Assembly (NCBI GenBank): GCA_934047225.1 | Contig: OW204012.1 | Location: 14,508,001-14,572,000, forward strand | DNA length: 64,000 nt | Direction of reading: 5' to 3' | Origin: Ypsolopha sequella | Lineage: Eukaryota; Arthropoda; Insecta; Lepidoptera; Ypsolophidae | Made by a program: the position numbers and the translations under genes | Notes under the pieces: model-generated | Told to the model about the DNA's origin: nothing | The model's database searches: none | Seen by the model: the letters and a program-made list of their open reading frames with translations, nothing else | Shown here: positions 33,956 through 63,560 of the stretch, piece after piece | Layout of the letters: every line of letters begins with the position of its first letter | Position numbering within the stretch: position 1 is the first letter of the stretch

Positions 33956-35090
33956 AGAAAAAAATTACGAAGTTACCTGTAAATTTTAAGAATAAGAATA
34001 AGACTAAGAAACATTTATTGCCAAATAAACACAAAAAAGAAAAAAATGAGTACAATAAAATATTAAAACATAAAAAGTTAAAAACACAAACAGTTCGTAC
34101 ACAAAATATAAACATTTAAACAAAGCATTTATTTGGACAAATGGGAATAACTCAGCATTTGCTGACGCTGTCATACAGTGTGCAGCGCTGGTTTTCAGTT
34201 ATCCCCAGCTCTTAGGGTAGTGTTCAGAGCAGAAAGTAATAAGGGTAAGTACACAATAAGAGAAGGGCTGTACATAAGTGTGTAAGGTTTATGTTGTGTC
34301 TGATGTGTAGTGTTATGTATGATGATGAAATAGTAAATTTATTTTAAATCCAAAATATGATGAATATTTATGTTTTTTAATTGTAAAAGGGCCTTCCTTT
34401 AAATCATAGAGTCTAGAAATTTGTATTTAAAATAAGAAAACAAATGACTCTGTAGGTCAGTCTTAGAATATTTTAATAATTACTTCTAAAACCATAATAA
34501 TCCATCTCGTAATGAATTTTAATCCATTAAAAGTTTCCTTCTAATTCCACTATGTTCTGTGAATTCCACCTACCATCCATCAGCCTAGTTCGTCCACTGC
34601 TGGACATAAGCCTTTCCAGGACTTTGCCACTCCCGGCGGTCATCCTGGAAGAATTGCCCATACTCACACACGCTGGGCAGGCGGGTTGGTGAGCGTGGTG
34701 CCGGAACCCTCGCTCCAGTGACGCCGCTGCCCGTCACCAGTCTGTTCCATATAAGGCCCGGCTATTAGGGATGGATATACCGCCATCCATCGGTCCCAGG
34801 CATGGTGGGCCTCCTGGTTTTTTGCCTGTGAGCTGTCCTCTTACTCTCCCCCGAATTTCTTCTAGGGGGTCTTCATGTAAGATGGTGGTACCTCCACAGT
34901 CGAGGCCGGAATCAGCTCTACCACCTGTTATTAAGTATTTATTCCTATTTCTTTTTTTAATTCAGTGTACTATTTTATGAAATTCAAGTAAACCTAACCT
35001 TTGTTATTTTATACCGTATTTCCCCATATTATTATTTAGGTAATATTGTTTTATATTTTAAATTAAAACCGACCTTTCCTGTAATAAGAA
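33956..35090. repeat. Repeat-derived DNA, including a 3' RTE-like tail on the minus strand
   Basis: 34561-34960 is the reverse complement of 56560-56895: CATCCATCAGCCTAGTTCGT, CACTGCTGGACATAAGCC, then GGCCCGGCTATTAGGGATGG. Read on the minus strand, its end encodes the AYVQQWTN stop typical of RTE-clade retrotransposon C-termini. No gene is present. Confidence 0.65.
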
Positions 35091-35708
35091 CCCATCAAAA
35101 ACATAAAATGTACAAAAATGGCAAGTCTCGCAACGCAATCCTTCCACCGTAAAAAGTTGTGAGATCTTATGTAAAGCCAAGTCTGCTATTTTAGTTTTTA
35201 TGGAAGCACCTTTTCATTTAAGTTAGTATGGGAGCACCTATTTAACAAATGTATCATTAATTGTTTCCTATTTAGTTACCTACCAACATTAAGTGACTGT
35301 ATTAATATTAGTCATCTTTATTTCTCTAATAAAATATAGTGACTTCGCAATCGCACAGCAACATATACAACTATCAGCTACCTAATACCAATTTATTAGC
35401 GATTTGAGAAGATATTTCTACGCATCAGTGCTTTATTTGTGCTCTGCGATTGCAAAGTCACTATATTTTATTAGGAAATAAAGATGACTAATATTAATAC
35501 AGTCACTTAATGTTGGTAGGTAACTAAATAGGAAACAATTAATGATAAATTTGTTAAATAGGTGCTCCCATACTAACTTAAATGAAAAGGTGCTTCCATA
35601 AAAACTAAAATAGCAGACTTGGCTTTACATAAGATCTCACAACTTTTTACGGTGGAAGGATTGCGTTGCGAGACTTGCCATTTTTGTACATTTTATGTTT
35701 TTGATGGG
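35091..35708. mobile_element. Near-perfect hairpin, about 269-bp arms and 81-bp loop
   Basis: CCCATCAAAAACATAAAATG at 35091 is mirrored by CATTTTATGTTTTTGATGGG ending at 35708; inward the match runs almost without break through GGATTGCGTTGCGAGACTTG to ATCGCACAGC (35350-35359) and its partner GCTCTGCGAT (35441-35450). Few mismatches are seen, implying a young element. Confidence 0.9.
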
Positions 35709-35769
35709 ATCTCATTTCTTTTTGTAGGTAGTCGTCCTTTTTTTCTTCTCGGGTAATATTTCTTGCACG

Positions 35770-36257
35770 TCAGCTGCGGATTTTCTTAAAACCCACTCCC
35801 TTTAACTGATCATTAGGACATACTCCTGAGAAACTAGTATCGGGAAGGACCATTTCATAATGACCACCTAAGAAACTACCAGAGAATCGTAAACGTTTCA
35901 CTGGCATCCCAGGATCGCCACCGAATGATCCTCTCAAACGGCCATTTTCGTAAACCTCGAACGTAAGTGGATACAAAGCGGTGGCTGCCGTAAGTTCGGA
36001 TACGGAACCGTAGGTGGTAGTTTTCATCATTGCTGTCGAGTACATGTGTCTCCACGCTCGTCACACGTATAACGTTGCATTTGATCCCAATGCGCTACCA
36101 CATACTCGACTACCGCACACCTAATGTCATATGACGACTCAATGTTCCCATACATAGAGAATGACAAAGAATGGAACAAACATGAACCATCTCCAGGTAT
36201 AGGGACAACTAGGTGTGGACAAGGATTTTCATTTTTGTACAATATTTCAGGTTCCAT
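35770..36257 (-). pseudogene. Frameshifted OTU-type cysteine protease fragment
   Basis: Two minus-strand frames are adjacent. The first (36257 down to 36027) starts MEPEILYKNENPCPHLVVPI and has PGDGSCLFHSLS, the OTU catalytic D-G-x-C signature. The second (36045 down to 35770) continues with TTTYGSVSELTAATALYPLT, a PVKRLRFSGSFLGGHYEM segment with the expected late histidine (GGHY), and ends in FKKIRS. A small indel around 36030-36045 joins them, so it is not an intact enzyme. OTU proteases occur in cellular deubiquitinases and are also carried by some animal transposons, including Helitron-like ones; the lone domain and the abutting hairpin favour a transposon origin (inference). Confidence 0.7.
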
Positions 36258-36840
36258 TGCAATATTAATTTTTACGGTAAGTTATTATTACTATTATCCA
36301 CAATTAGATGCAACAGGCAGGTTAAAATTTCTTTCGACCATGAAGTGAAAGGCAGGCTTGTCAGTCTAAACCACAGAGTACATTATTATGTCTAGACCTC
36401 TCAGAATAATGAGCTAAACCTGGTCTTTTTTGAATGACACACAAGTACATAGACATTTCAATATACCTACATAATAGAGGATGCATATACAAATAAAACA
36501 ACATTAGCCGCTTTATTTTTCCTTTAATATATTTAAAGCTTTACTTGATAAATAACCTTTTACCTTGATTTTTAGGGTTCCGTATCATTAGGTTCCGTGA
36601 CCCTATTACTAATCCTCCGCTGTCTATCCATCTATCACATGGGTCTACAGCTTCAGCCGTTATAGGTAGCGCGTAAATATTTTCACATAATATATGTTAC
36701 ATTGTCCTCTATCACGGCAAATAATAATATGGCCCCTATCACAGCATAAAAAGTTCAATAAATGGAAATCCAAGGGGGGTCCAATTATTCGATGTTATTT
36801 GTTTCAGCGCTATCTTTATAAAACAACAATTTTGGGCATA
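36258..36840. other. Intergenic AT-rich DNA with a repeat edge
   Basis: A GGGTTCCGTATCATTAGGTT block at 36574 starts another diverged member of the GGTTCCGTA family. No gene. Confidence 0.5.
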
Positions 36841-37850
36841 TAAATATTAGAGTTCCGTATTCAAAAGGTGCTGATTTGTTTGTCAGGCGCTACCATTTTA
36901 GCGCCTTGTTTTTTGTCGCCTTGATGTTGCTATGTCATCTTTATTGTTGGTATTTACCATAATGATTTGGGGTTTCGTACCCATATTGTGTGATGGTAGT
37001 ACGGAACCCTTCGTGAGCGAGTCTGACTTGCACTTAGCCGGTTTAATAGCGACTTAATTACGAAATGTTGATATTTATCTTCTTAAATAGACTAAATGTG
37101 TTTTAGGGTTCCTTACCCAAAGTACAAATTATTATAACAAAGGCTCTATCGTTAGAACGGTTATACATACAAGTACCTAAAAGTTGAAAATTTAGGCAGA
37201 CTACTTTAAAGTAAAATAAGAAATAATAAAAATTAGGGTTCCTTCCTAAAAAGGTACCGAATTGTTTGTCAGGCGCTACCGTTTTATCGCTTTGTTTTTT
37301 GTCGCCTTGATGGTGCCATAGCATCTATGTTGTTGCAATTTACTTTTAGGGTTCCATACCCGTATTGTGTAGGGGTACGGAACCCTTTATGCGCGAGTCG
37401 GATTCGCACACTACCGTTTTTTTAGTGACTTAATTACGAAATGTTGATATTTTCTTCTTAAATAGACTAATATTGTGAATATGTGGAACATTATAAACCA
37501 CCCTTTTTAGGGTGCCTTACCCAAGGAACAGATTATTATAACAAAGGCTCTATCTTTAGAACGGTAATACAACATACAAGTAAAAGTTTAAACTTTGGGC
37601 AGTCTGTAAATACTTTAAAGTAAAATAATGAAAATTTGGGTTCCGTACTAAAAAGGTACCGAATTGTTTGTCAGGCGCTACAGTTTTATCGCTTTGTTTT
37701 TTGTCACCTTAATGTTGCTATGGCATCTATATTGTTGTTATTTACTTTTAGGGTTCCGTACCCGTATTGTGTAGGGGTACGGAACTCTTTATTGACGAGT
37801 CAGATTCGCACTTTACCGGTTTTATTTTTTAATTTTCGCACTTTAACTTT
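36841..37850. repeat. Tandem array of about 390-bp units containing the GGTTCCGTA repeat
   Basis: TTTGTCAGGCGCTAC occurs at about 36880, 37265 and 37668. Each is followed by TTTGTTTTTTGTC and GGTACGGAACCC, then a GCGAGTCGGATTCGCAC-like block. GGCTCTATC.TTAGAACGG recurs at about 37141 and 37546. The ORFs here (37103-37324 minus, 37636-37857 plus) are products of the array. Confidence 0.75.
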
Positions 37851-39922
37851 AACGTAGAATTTTTCGTTTTAGGCGTCTTTAATGCAAAGCAGCATACCAC
37901 CAACGTCATCTAGTGTCATACAAATTTATAGATGCAGCTGGAAACATACATTTTGTATAGACTTTGTATGGAAATATTAAATTACCAACCGCAAATAACA
38001 TTTTTATATTTTTTTGTTGCAATGTACACTTAACACTTGCCGTATACAAAATTTCAAGTTTGTAGGCCTGCTAGAACACCTTTAGACTTTTGATGATGTG
38101 TCAGTCAGTCAGTGACAAAATAAGGGAACTTTGACTTGAGATATTTCGTAATCAAATATAGGTACAAAGTTGTGATTTGGGGTCAGAAGTAGGATCAGTA
38201 AGTTCTCTTGGTTCCCGAAATTTCAGACTTCTAGCTTCACCCACAACGAAGATACAGGGGGGTTGAAAGTGCCGTGAGTTGCTTCGAGAAAAGGATGGTA
38301 CGGCCGTTCCGCGTTTTTTCTGCGAGACTTTGCGGGGGCACTGCCGTGCCCCCAGATAAGTGTATCTGTTACTATTCCATTAGAAGCTGAGTTATTAAAT
38401 AAAAACTCAGTTTTTTGTGAGCGCGTGTTTCATGGTGGTCGTAAAAGCCACGGCTCGGAAACAAAAGGAAATGTCATGTTCAGTTCTGATTGATGCAAAA
38501 TGAGGTGCTCAATCTGAATTTATATGCACCTTTAACTGTAACAAATATCTAGTGTTGGCGAATAAGTCTTTTTCTTCGTGTAATTTCAAAAGTCGTAGAA
38601 CAAAAGTTGTTAAGGCGTTACAACATGCGAAAGTGCGGCCATTTTAGAAAAAAAAAATTATACTACACCTGCTCGGAAAGTACCTTCTTACTTTTTTAAA
38701 ACGATGCAGAAAATACGTCATTACTGTCATACAAATATGCGGGCGGAAAAAGTGTATGAAAATCCATTGTTAACGTGCTTGAGCGGGCGGAAAAAGTATA
38801 ATGCAAATCTATTGTTAACGTGCTGTTTTTTTTTAATATAGCATGAGCAAGTTGCCAGAATCATTTTGCGAACTCAGACATAAAAACTTTTTGTCTTTTG
38901 GCATATTATGATTAAATTAGGTTACCTACCAAGAAGTTTATAACCAGGCTCTAGTATGTCAATTGTTACCTACTGATTTTATCAAAAGAAATCAAAACGT
39001 TAAAATCACGCCCGAATCCCTTTTTTTGTTTTATCTGAATTTTAAATTTGTAAAATTACTAGGTAGCTTCTGTCTAATGAAAGCTAAAGGTAACTTTACC
39101 TGACACGGGTATGGAAAGTAGGTACCTATATTATATGTGGATACGTACAAGTGTTTTTAAACATAATTTATCTTTTATTTTCCTCGTAGGTGTAGTATAA
39201 AGCACTATGTATCACTCGGGAGAAAGTGCGATTCCCAACTCGTGTGTATTGAGGCCCTTGGCTTCGCCTCGGGCCTCAAACTACACCCGCGTTGGTAATC
39301 GTCCCCTTTCTTCCCTCGGTGAACAATGTACTATTACTTGCTAGAATAATTATTGAAAATCCGCTCAAGTAAATATCTAGAAATAATAATGAACTATTTT
39401 TTACATATAGCAAAGTTTTCCAAAACAACGTCTTTTTAAAGCTAGAATTTTAACTTATGCCAAAAGCGGCCGTTTTTAACAAAAGTTAATATTTTAACTC
39501 ATTGAAGACGATTGTCTATGAAAACTGTGCTATGTTAAAATAGTTCATTGCTATTTCTAGCAGGGTTGGAAAAAAAAACAGTTTTTTTTCCATAAGAACA
39601 AAACATCATCATCAGAACAAAAAATAAAAAAAAACATGTTTTAAACACATATTTATTAATGTTATTTATGGGACTATTTTAAAACTGATTAAAACTGTTT
39701 AAAACGTTGCTTAAAACATTTTTTTGGATGTCGTTTTGGTTATGTGTGATCGTCAATATTTCAGAGTGCGTTACAAGATTAGAAAGATCAATCGGAAACA
39801 AATTTCAAGTAAAAGAAATATATTGAAAAAAAAAACCGTTCAGGATTTGAACCTACGGCCTCTTGCTTCTTTGGTATTTGTTTCTAATTGATCTTTTTTA
39901 CCCTGTAGAGTGCATCTCTAAT
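37851..39922. other. Intergenic, small repeats and hairpins
   Basis: Includes an exact GGGGGCAC/GTGCCCCC hairpin with TGCC loop at 38334-38353, a tandem duplication of GCGGGCGGAAAAAGT... near 38739 and 38783, and a fold-back at 39216-39325 centred on GAGGCCC...GGGCCTC. Near 39841 CAGGATTTGAACC is the complement of a B-box-like sequence, without a tRNA fold. Confidence 0.55.
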
Positions 39923-40215
39923 AGTAGTTTATGCTACGAGGGCGAAAAGGAATAAATTACGAGGACGATTTAAAACACGAGCGTAGCGAGTGTTTTAAAC
40001 GTCACCGAGTAATTTATTGCTCTTACGCCCGTGTATCATACTACGTTTTTCAATGCATAGTGTGAGGAAATTAAACAAATATAATCTTGTGAACTTTAAA
40101 TTATGATTGGCTCAAAAGGACTGTATCCAGAGCCGTTAAACAGTGGAAAAAAAAGTATAACATTTATGGTACACAAGAAAGGCTGCAGGTTAGCCAACCA
40201 TTGTAAATACATTTT
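39923..40215. repeat. Dispersed repeat, inverted partner of 19665-19940
   Basis: TAATAGTAGTTTATGCTACG, the AAAACACGAGCGTAGCGAGTG palindrome, CACTATGCATTG in complement and GCAGGTTAGCCAACCATTG match the other copy with scattered differences. Confidence 0.75.
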
Positions 40216-40510
40216 AAAAAAAAAGCCCTAGGGCAAAATAATCGACTTTCTGTTCGGTTTTGATGCATAAAAAGTGGTTCTTTACGAGCACATGCATTGA
40301 AAATTATAAAATATTTAGAGTTTCCAAAACCAATGGACTTCGCAATAAATCTATCTTATCTATGACTGATACAAAATCCATGTTCAAATACAATCATAAT
40401 AATTAACTTTCCTATTACAAATACTTAAAAATGCAAGTAACAAGTAACTTATCTCTCTACTAATTACTTTTAGAATGCGTTTAATAAACACGATGCATTC
40501 GATAAAATAA

Positions 40511-40806
40511 AAAAAACGGCCAAGTGCGAGTCGGACTCCCACACGAATGGTTCCGTACCATTATCTATAAAAACGGCAAAAAACATGTCTGTTGTATGGG
40601 AGCCCCCTTAAATATTTATTTTATTCTGTTTTTTAGTATTTGTTGTTATAGCGACAACAGAAATACATCATCTGTGAAAATTTCAACTGTCTAACTGTCA
40701 CGGTTCATGAGATACAGCGTGGTGATAGACAGACAGACAGACGGACAGACGGACAACGGAGTCTTAGTAATAGGGTCCCGTTGGTTACTCTTTGGGTACG
40801 GAACAA
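40511..40806 (+). repeat. SINE-like GGCCAAGTGCGAGTCGG family, most complete copy
   Basis: ACGGCCAAGTGCGAGTCGGA, then GGTTCCGTACCATTATC, CAGAAATACATCATCTGTGA, CTAACTGTCACGG, GACAGACAGACAGACGGACA and GGTTACTCTTTGGGTACGG. Family resemblance to other copies is high by eye. Confidence 0.75.
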
Positions 40807-43594
40807 GAAAAATTATACATTTAATATTGTTTCAAGCAAGCAATATCTATAATACTATAGTGGAATTAATGAGAAGTGTGTCGTATCCTCATAATCGCAA
40901 CAGACCTAAAGTCGAGTCCAGAATTAGGCGAACTAACTTGACAGTTCATTGTACACGAATGTTGCCACAGTTTGGCTAGTGCTGTTAATATCGATGTTTA
41001 AAAAGTCAAGTTAATCATTATTATTGTGTTTGGAATCAAACTAATAATTTTACTAAGCAAAATAATAATAATAAAAATTTATTAAATTAATTAAAATCGA
41101 ACACATAACGGATTTGGAATTATCTAATGCTATATGTATGGTACATGAAATGTACCGTACTAGCCCGACAGAAACCACCTAAAAGGATCACAATGGCCTG
41201 TTGTAATAAAATAACATCATTATTTTTGTATTTTATTCCTAATTTGAGGAGTAAGTATCGTAAATATCCGCTTTAAATAGTATATCCTTCAGATAATATT
41301 ATATCATATAAATTGCTGTAGTTGGTCCCTATTTGGCAAGTATGTATGACTGAAAGTTTTGACGACAATTACTTGATAAAATATAAATAGAATCAGATTT
41401 ATAGAAGGCACAAGGTTATATCGACATATTTGTGTCGACATAAACCTATCACTATTTATTTTTTCCTATGTCTGGTAACATTTTCGGCTGTCAAGTTAGT
41501 TCGCCTAATTCTGGACTCGACTTTAGATGGAAATAAGTTTTTTACAAAAGTCACTGATCCAAAACGGTAAATATCAAGAAAACAACAATTTAATTCCGTC
41601 TAAGAGCTAGAGAATGACCCGTGACATACGGACGGACAGACAGACGGACAGCAGCGGAGTGACATTAATAGGGCTCCGTTTTGCCCTTTGGGTACGAAAC
41701 CCTAAAAACAGCCCGGGCGGTTCGAAAATATTAATAGCCATGCTACGGCTCGCTACGAGCTACGGCCTACGGCGTAGATGGCCTACGAGATTTCAACATT
41801 TGCTACGCGGCTCTTTTTCCATGGAAGGTTGATGGGAGTTGTCACTTTGCATCACAAAAATGTCAAGTTATTTTTTGTTAAAAGTTTGCTTTTATGCATT
41901 TAGGGTTCTGTCACAAAAGGAAAACCTTATAACGAAGTTTCCGTGTTTTGTATTTGTCTGCGCGTTAAAGCCGTTAATTTCAAAACGGCTGGGCCGATTG
42001 AGCTGAAATTTGGCACGTAGTCGGAGAATTAATTCGAGATCTGGAGAAAAATATAGAAAATCTTTAATGACGTCACATTTCGAAAAAATGTTGGATATTC
42101 GTGGAAGTTTTTAATGATTTAATTTAATTGCATTATTGTCCCTTAACCCTACCTTTATATACTTACAGGCCGACCCCGGCGCGGGTGCTATAGGCCCGCG
42201 TCACCGACATGCTATATCGTGTTGCGCTTATCCAGCAGTGAAAATTTACACTTCTGACGGCTGTCCTAATGACTACCATTTTTTTTTCCAAAATTTAATT
42301 CTCACAATTCACGGTTTATCATAAATTTGAAAACTGACAAAATCGGCCTAATCCCCCCTTAATAATGCAAACCGTTTCGAGATATTGAAGTTTTCTTTTT
42401 CATACAATAGGTGTCAATGCTTATTTATCAATATATTGATGATGTTCCGCCCAGTGCCGACAATCGCAAATATCAATCATATTGAATAGAGTCAACAAAC
42501 CCATCCATATTTCCGAATAATTATAACTAGGCATAAATAAGCCATATTTCACACCAAACAAGTCCTTGATATCCATTCAGAGCTTATAGTTATAGTCATT
42601 TATGTATAAACCCTTAGAAATTCGCACTTTAATATCTCATACCAAAGTAATAACAGTCTATGATGGCTGCCACGTCAAGTTGGTCTCTGTACCAAGCGAT
42701 GTTCGACTCTAGGTGTATGATATAAGAGCCAAGTCGGAGGTTCTTGCTGAAAGTCGCTCTGGTATGTATTACGACGCGAGATGCCGTAATGAAAGTCTTA
42801 GGTTGAAGGTACAGTGGGCGGGAATTGTAGAGTTAAGGGTATAAAATAGATGCAGTCTGCTGATGGAATAACAGTATTTTAGAAGCCATATCTTTAGATG
42901 TATAAATAAATACGAAGGTTAAAGTTTTTGAAGTGGATACTTCTATGTTCACGCCTCGTATGGGGGACCGCTAAACGTTCGAACGTCACTTCCGTGATCG
43001 ACTTCACGAAAGAATCTCGCAGAGATTTTCGTATTTAGTAATTGACAATAAAAGTTTAAACAGGGAAGTTCTCTCTTAAAAAAAATTTTTGATAAACTTA
43101 TTTTATTGGACGAAGGATTATTTGATTTCTTATTACAGATTATAACGTGTTTTAATAGTTTATTATTTATAATTATTAATAATTAATTAATGCTCATTTG
43201 ATCGGAATAATGAAAAAATTTAAACGACTTCGACTTTGGCATCGCCATCAGGAAATTATTTTTTAATGTTCAATTAATGCTTATTTAATTCAAACAATTT
43301 TCAAATGTAATAATTTATTATTTATTTTGTGAGTCAGTGGTTGATAAAAGGTCGCAACTGGGCCCTCGTCTGGACAACGGGTGCCCAACAAACTGCGAGT
43401 CTGTGTCGCCGCAAAAGCATCTTGCTTTCTTTAGTCGTCAAATCTAGCGCTTGCAACTTCATGCTTAGCAAAGTGGAAGAGGAATGCTGCTGTGCATCAG
43501 TACCTCACTTTAATATTACACGCACATGCGTAGGATTTTTGTGGAAAATTATGAACTCGGAGTACACATACGTTTGCAACGTGCTATGTCCGTT
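40807..43594. other. Intergenic, diverged repeats, no gene supported
   Basis: A pair of inverted segments, GAGTCCAGAATTAGGCGAAC (40914) and GTTCGCCTAATTCTGGACTC (41498), flank about 600 bp and look like the TIRs of a further element (about 40905-41525). Repeat fragments continue at 41614-41710 and 41930-42080. 42960-43160 is the inverted partner of 13560-13810. The 104-residue frame at 43329-43643 has no recognised motif. Confidence 0.5.
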
Positions 43595-43737
43595 ATGTTG
43601 GATTCAAGATTTAAGTTATTTGACAGAACTAAACTTAATTTAAGCGTTCTGTCTTTTTTAAATGTATCGAAAAGACAAAGACAGGACGTTTAAAATAAGG
43701 TTAGTTCTATCAAATAAGATAAGCCGTGTTGTACCAA
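43595..43737. mobile_element. Palindromic MITE, copy 2 of 3
   Basis: TTAAGTTATTTGACAGAACT, GCGTTCTGTCTTTTT and mirrored GACAGGACGTTTAAAATAAG, GTTAGTTCTATCAAATAAG, ending with an AAATCGACACC block; matches 9968-10130. Confidence 0.75.
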
Positions 43738-44454
43738 ATCGACACCATTGGAATAACTGAAAGATCGATTCACTGCAAACTCTGTTTGTGGTAAACCCAA
43801 TACATTCATTTACATATTTGTTAATATGATTTTAAATTGTAATTTCTATTAGGTCCCCGCATTTAAGGTTCGACCTAGTTTTGGGGACCATTGTCAATCG
43901 CGCTCTGAAATTTATCTATTTTCTTGTATAACGTTCATTAAAGGTATTTATTAATATTATTAATATTCCTTTTTGGTAAATAAAAGCTTATTCTATTCTA
44001 CATATAAGATTTCAGAAAAACTTGTAGCGTTTTTTCAAAAGTTTACTGATGACGATGATGATGGTGATGGAGACAATTATTATTATTTCATTCATTCCTT
44101 TCTCTATGATTTAGTAAAGAGGCTTAAGATATTTATGTCCGCTATTAATTCCTCCCTCTTTGGCAGAGTAAAGAGGTGACATAAGAAGTATCCATTTTAA
44201 TAATTTACGGCTGCTATCCGCTGCTTTTTTTTCAATATTTTACTTATTTGTTTCATGCCCAGCGACATGCTTTGCAATTTTAGATTTTAATTATGTTTAT
44301 TAATTCAATTAATGTAAATAACACACGTTTGTTAGCGTCTTACGAAATAGAATATCACCACATACCAGACTTTTTTTACTAAATATTAAAGAGCTTTTAT
44401 TCAGTAATCAGTGTACCACATACCTTACCAAACAGTTTTTATCGGACTAGACGG

Positions 44455-44715
44455 CAAGAGAGAAAGAGAAGGACGAAATACTAATCGAGGCCACGCCCTG
44501 ATTGGAGGGGATCACGACGCGGCCGCGTGATTGGCTGACGGTTTATAGATTTTTACGACAACCACGAAGGTGGCGACCGACCCAAGGAGGCTAGCAGCTG
44601 ATAATCTGACAGTTTACTTTTTCATTTGATGACATCGGCTGTTATTCTAACATTCTAAGCTGCCAGTAAATTTTTTGTAGTTCGGTTCGTGAGTGAGTAA
44701 TTAGTTCCTTTGAAA
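44455..44715 (+). promoter_or_regulatory. Candidate eve promoter and 5' UTR
   Basis: A GC-rich island (about 44485-44600) stands out from AT-rich flanks just upstream of the eve ATG. Features in order: a GA-rich AAGAGAGAAAGAGAAGG at about 44457, which could bind GAGA factor; two inverted CCAAT boxes (ATTGG at about 44500 and 44533); and a TTTATAGATTT TATA-like box at about 44541. CTGACAGTTTAC near 44606 is a poor initiator match. GAGA elements and a TATA-type promoter are known for Drosophila eve, but position of the start site here is inference. Confidence 0.4.
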
Positions 44716-62855
<18,140 letters not shown>

Positions 62856-63107
62856 GTGTAATTTGGGTTTATTTAGGTAATTTATTACAATGCTGGTCAT
62901 TTGTGTATTCAGGACTGAAATGTGTAGTTTTGGTTTTCGCTTTTGTATGTCATCGAACAACCAGCCTCGAAAGAGAAATGTGGTCCGTCCGATTCCGCCA
63001 ACTAATCAGTGCTTTTGCATAGACTTGACTATAAGTTTGCATCTCACTCCCGCTTACCGAGGATCCTCTATTTCTGTCACTGCGTGGTGTGTCGCAAAAT
63101 AGATACT
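62856..63107. other. Eve 3' flank, probable 3' UTR
   Basis: No clear AATAAA was found close to the stop. No other gene is seen. Confidence 0.35.
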
Positions 63108-63280
63108 ACCAGAAGGCCGACTCAACACAACGAGCGAAAACAGACGCACACATGCATAGACGCGTACGTATGGTGATCTCGGCAGAATTTTGTATTGGCA
63201 TTCGACCGAGATCGTCGTACGTACGCGTCTATGTGTGCGTGCGCCTGTTTTAGCTAGTTAAGCGGAGTGAACCTTCTGTA
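63108..63280. mobile_element. Fold-back element 3' of eve
   Basis: CCAGAAGGCCGACTC...ACAGACGCACACATGCATAG and ACGCGTACGTA are mirrored by TACGTACGCGTCTATGTGTG...AACCTTCTG, with TA nearby at both ends. Confidence 0.75.
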
Positions 63281-63371
63281 AAGTGGTTATTTTGTGGTGG
63301 TGTTCCCTTAGCCAATCAGAGCGCTCCGAAGCGCAACAAAAGTTGGCGGAATTTATGTCGAACAAACCAAG

Positions 63372-63528
63372 GTTGCGTTCCTAAACGCCCGGTTAAACGA
63401 AAAATTAACTGTCAACCGTTCCACAACCACCCGAGTGAAAACGTACAGTACATAAACCTTGTCAGAAATGTAAAATTCACTTTGACAGTTTAAATTTTAC
63501 ATTTACCCAGGCGTTTAGGAACGCTACC
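63372..63528. mobile_element. TIR MITE 3' of eve
   Basis: GGTTGCGTTCCTAAACGCC at the left mirrors GGCGTTTAGGAACGCTACC at the right; inner AACTGTCAA / TTGACAGTT blocks also pair. Confidence 0.75.
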
Positions 63529-63560
63529 CAAGTGTCATTTCACCTCTTTGGGGTTATATA

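Noticed and set aside
33816..34115. 99-residue hydrophobic minus-strand frame
   Set aside because: Phe/Leu-rich translation of A/T-rich DNA over a fold-back arm; no signal peptide plus mature region or family match.
36841..37850. CRISPR-like direct repeats
   Set aside because: Units are about 390 bp with no short repeat-spacer pattern, in an animal genome; it is a tandem transposon-derived array.
43329..43643. 104-residue Cys-containing plus-strand frame
   Set aside because: No recognisable motif, no splice or promoter support, and the right end runs into a MITE.
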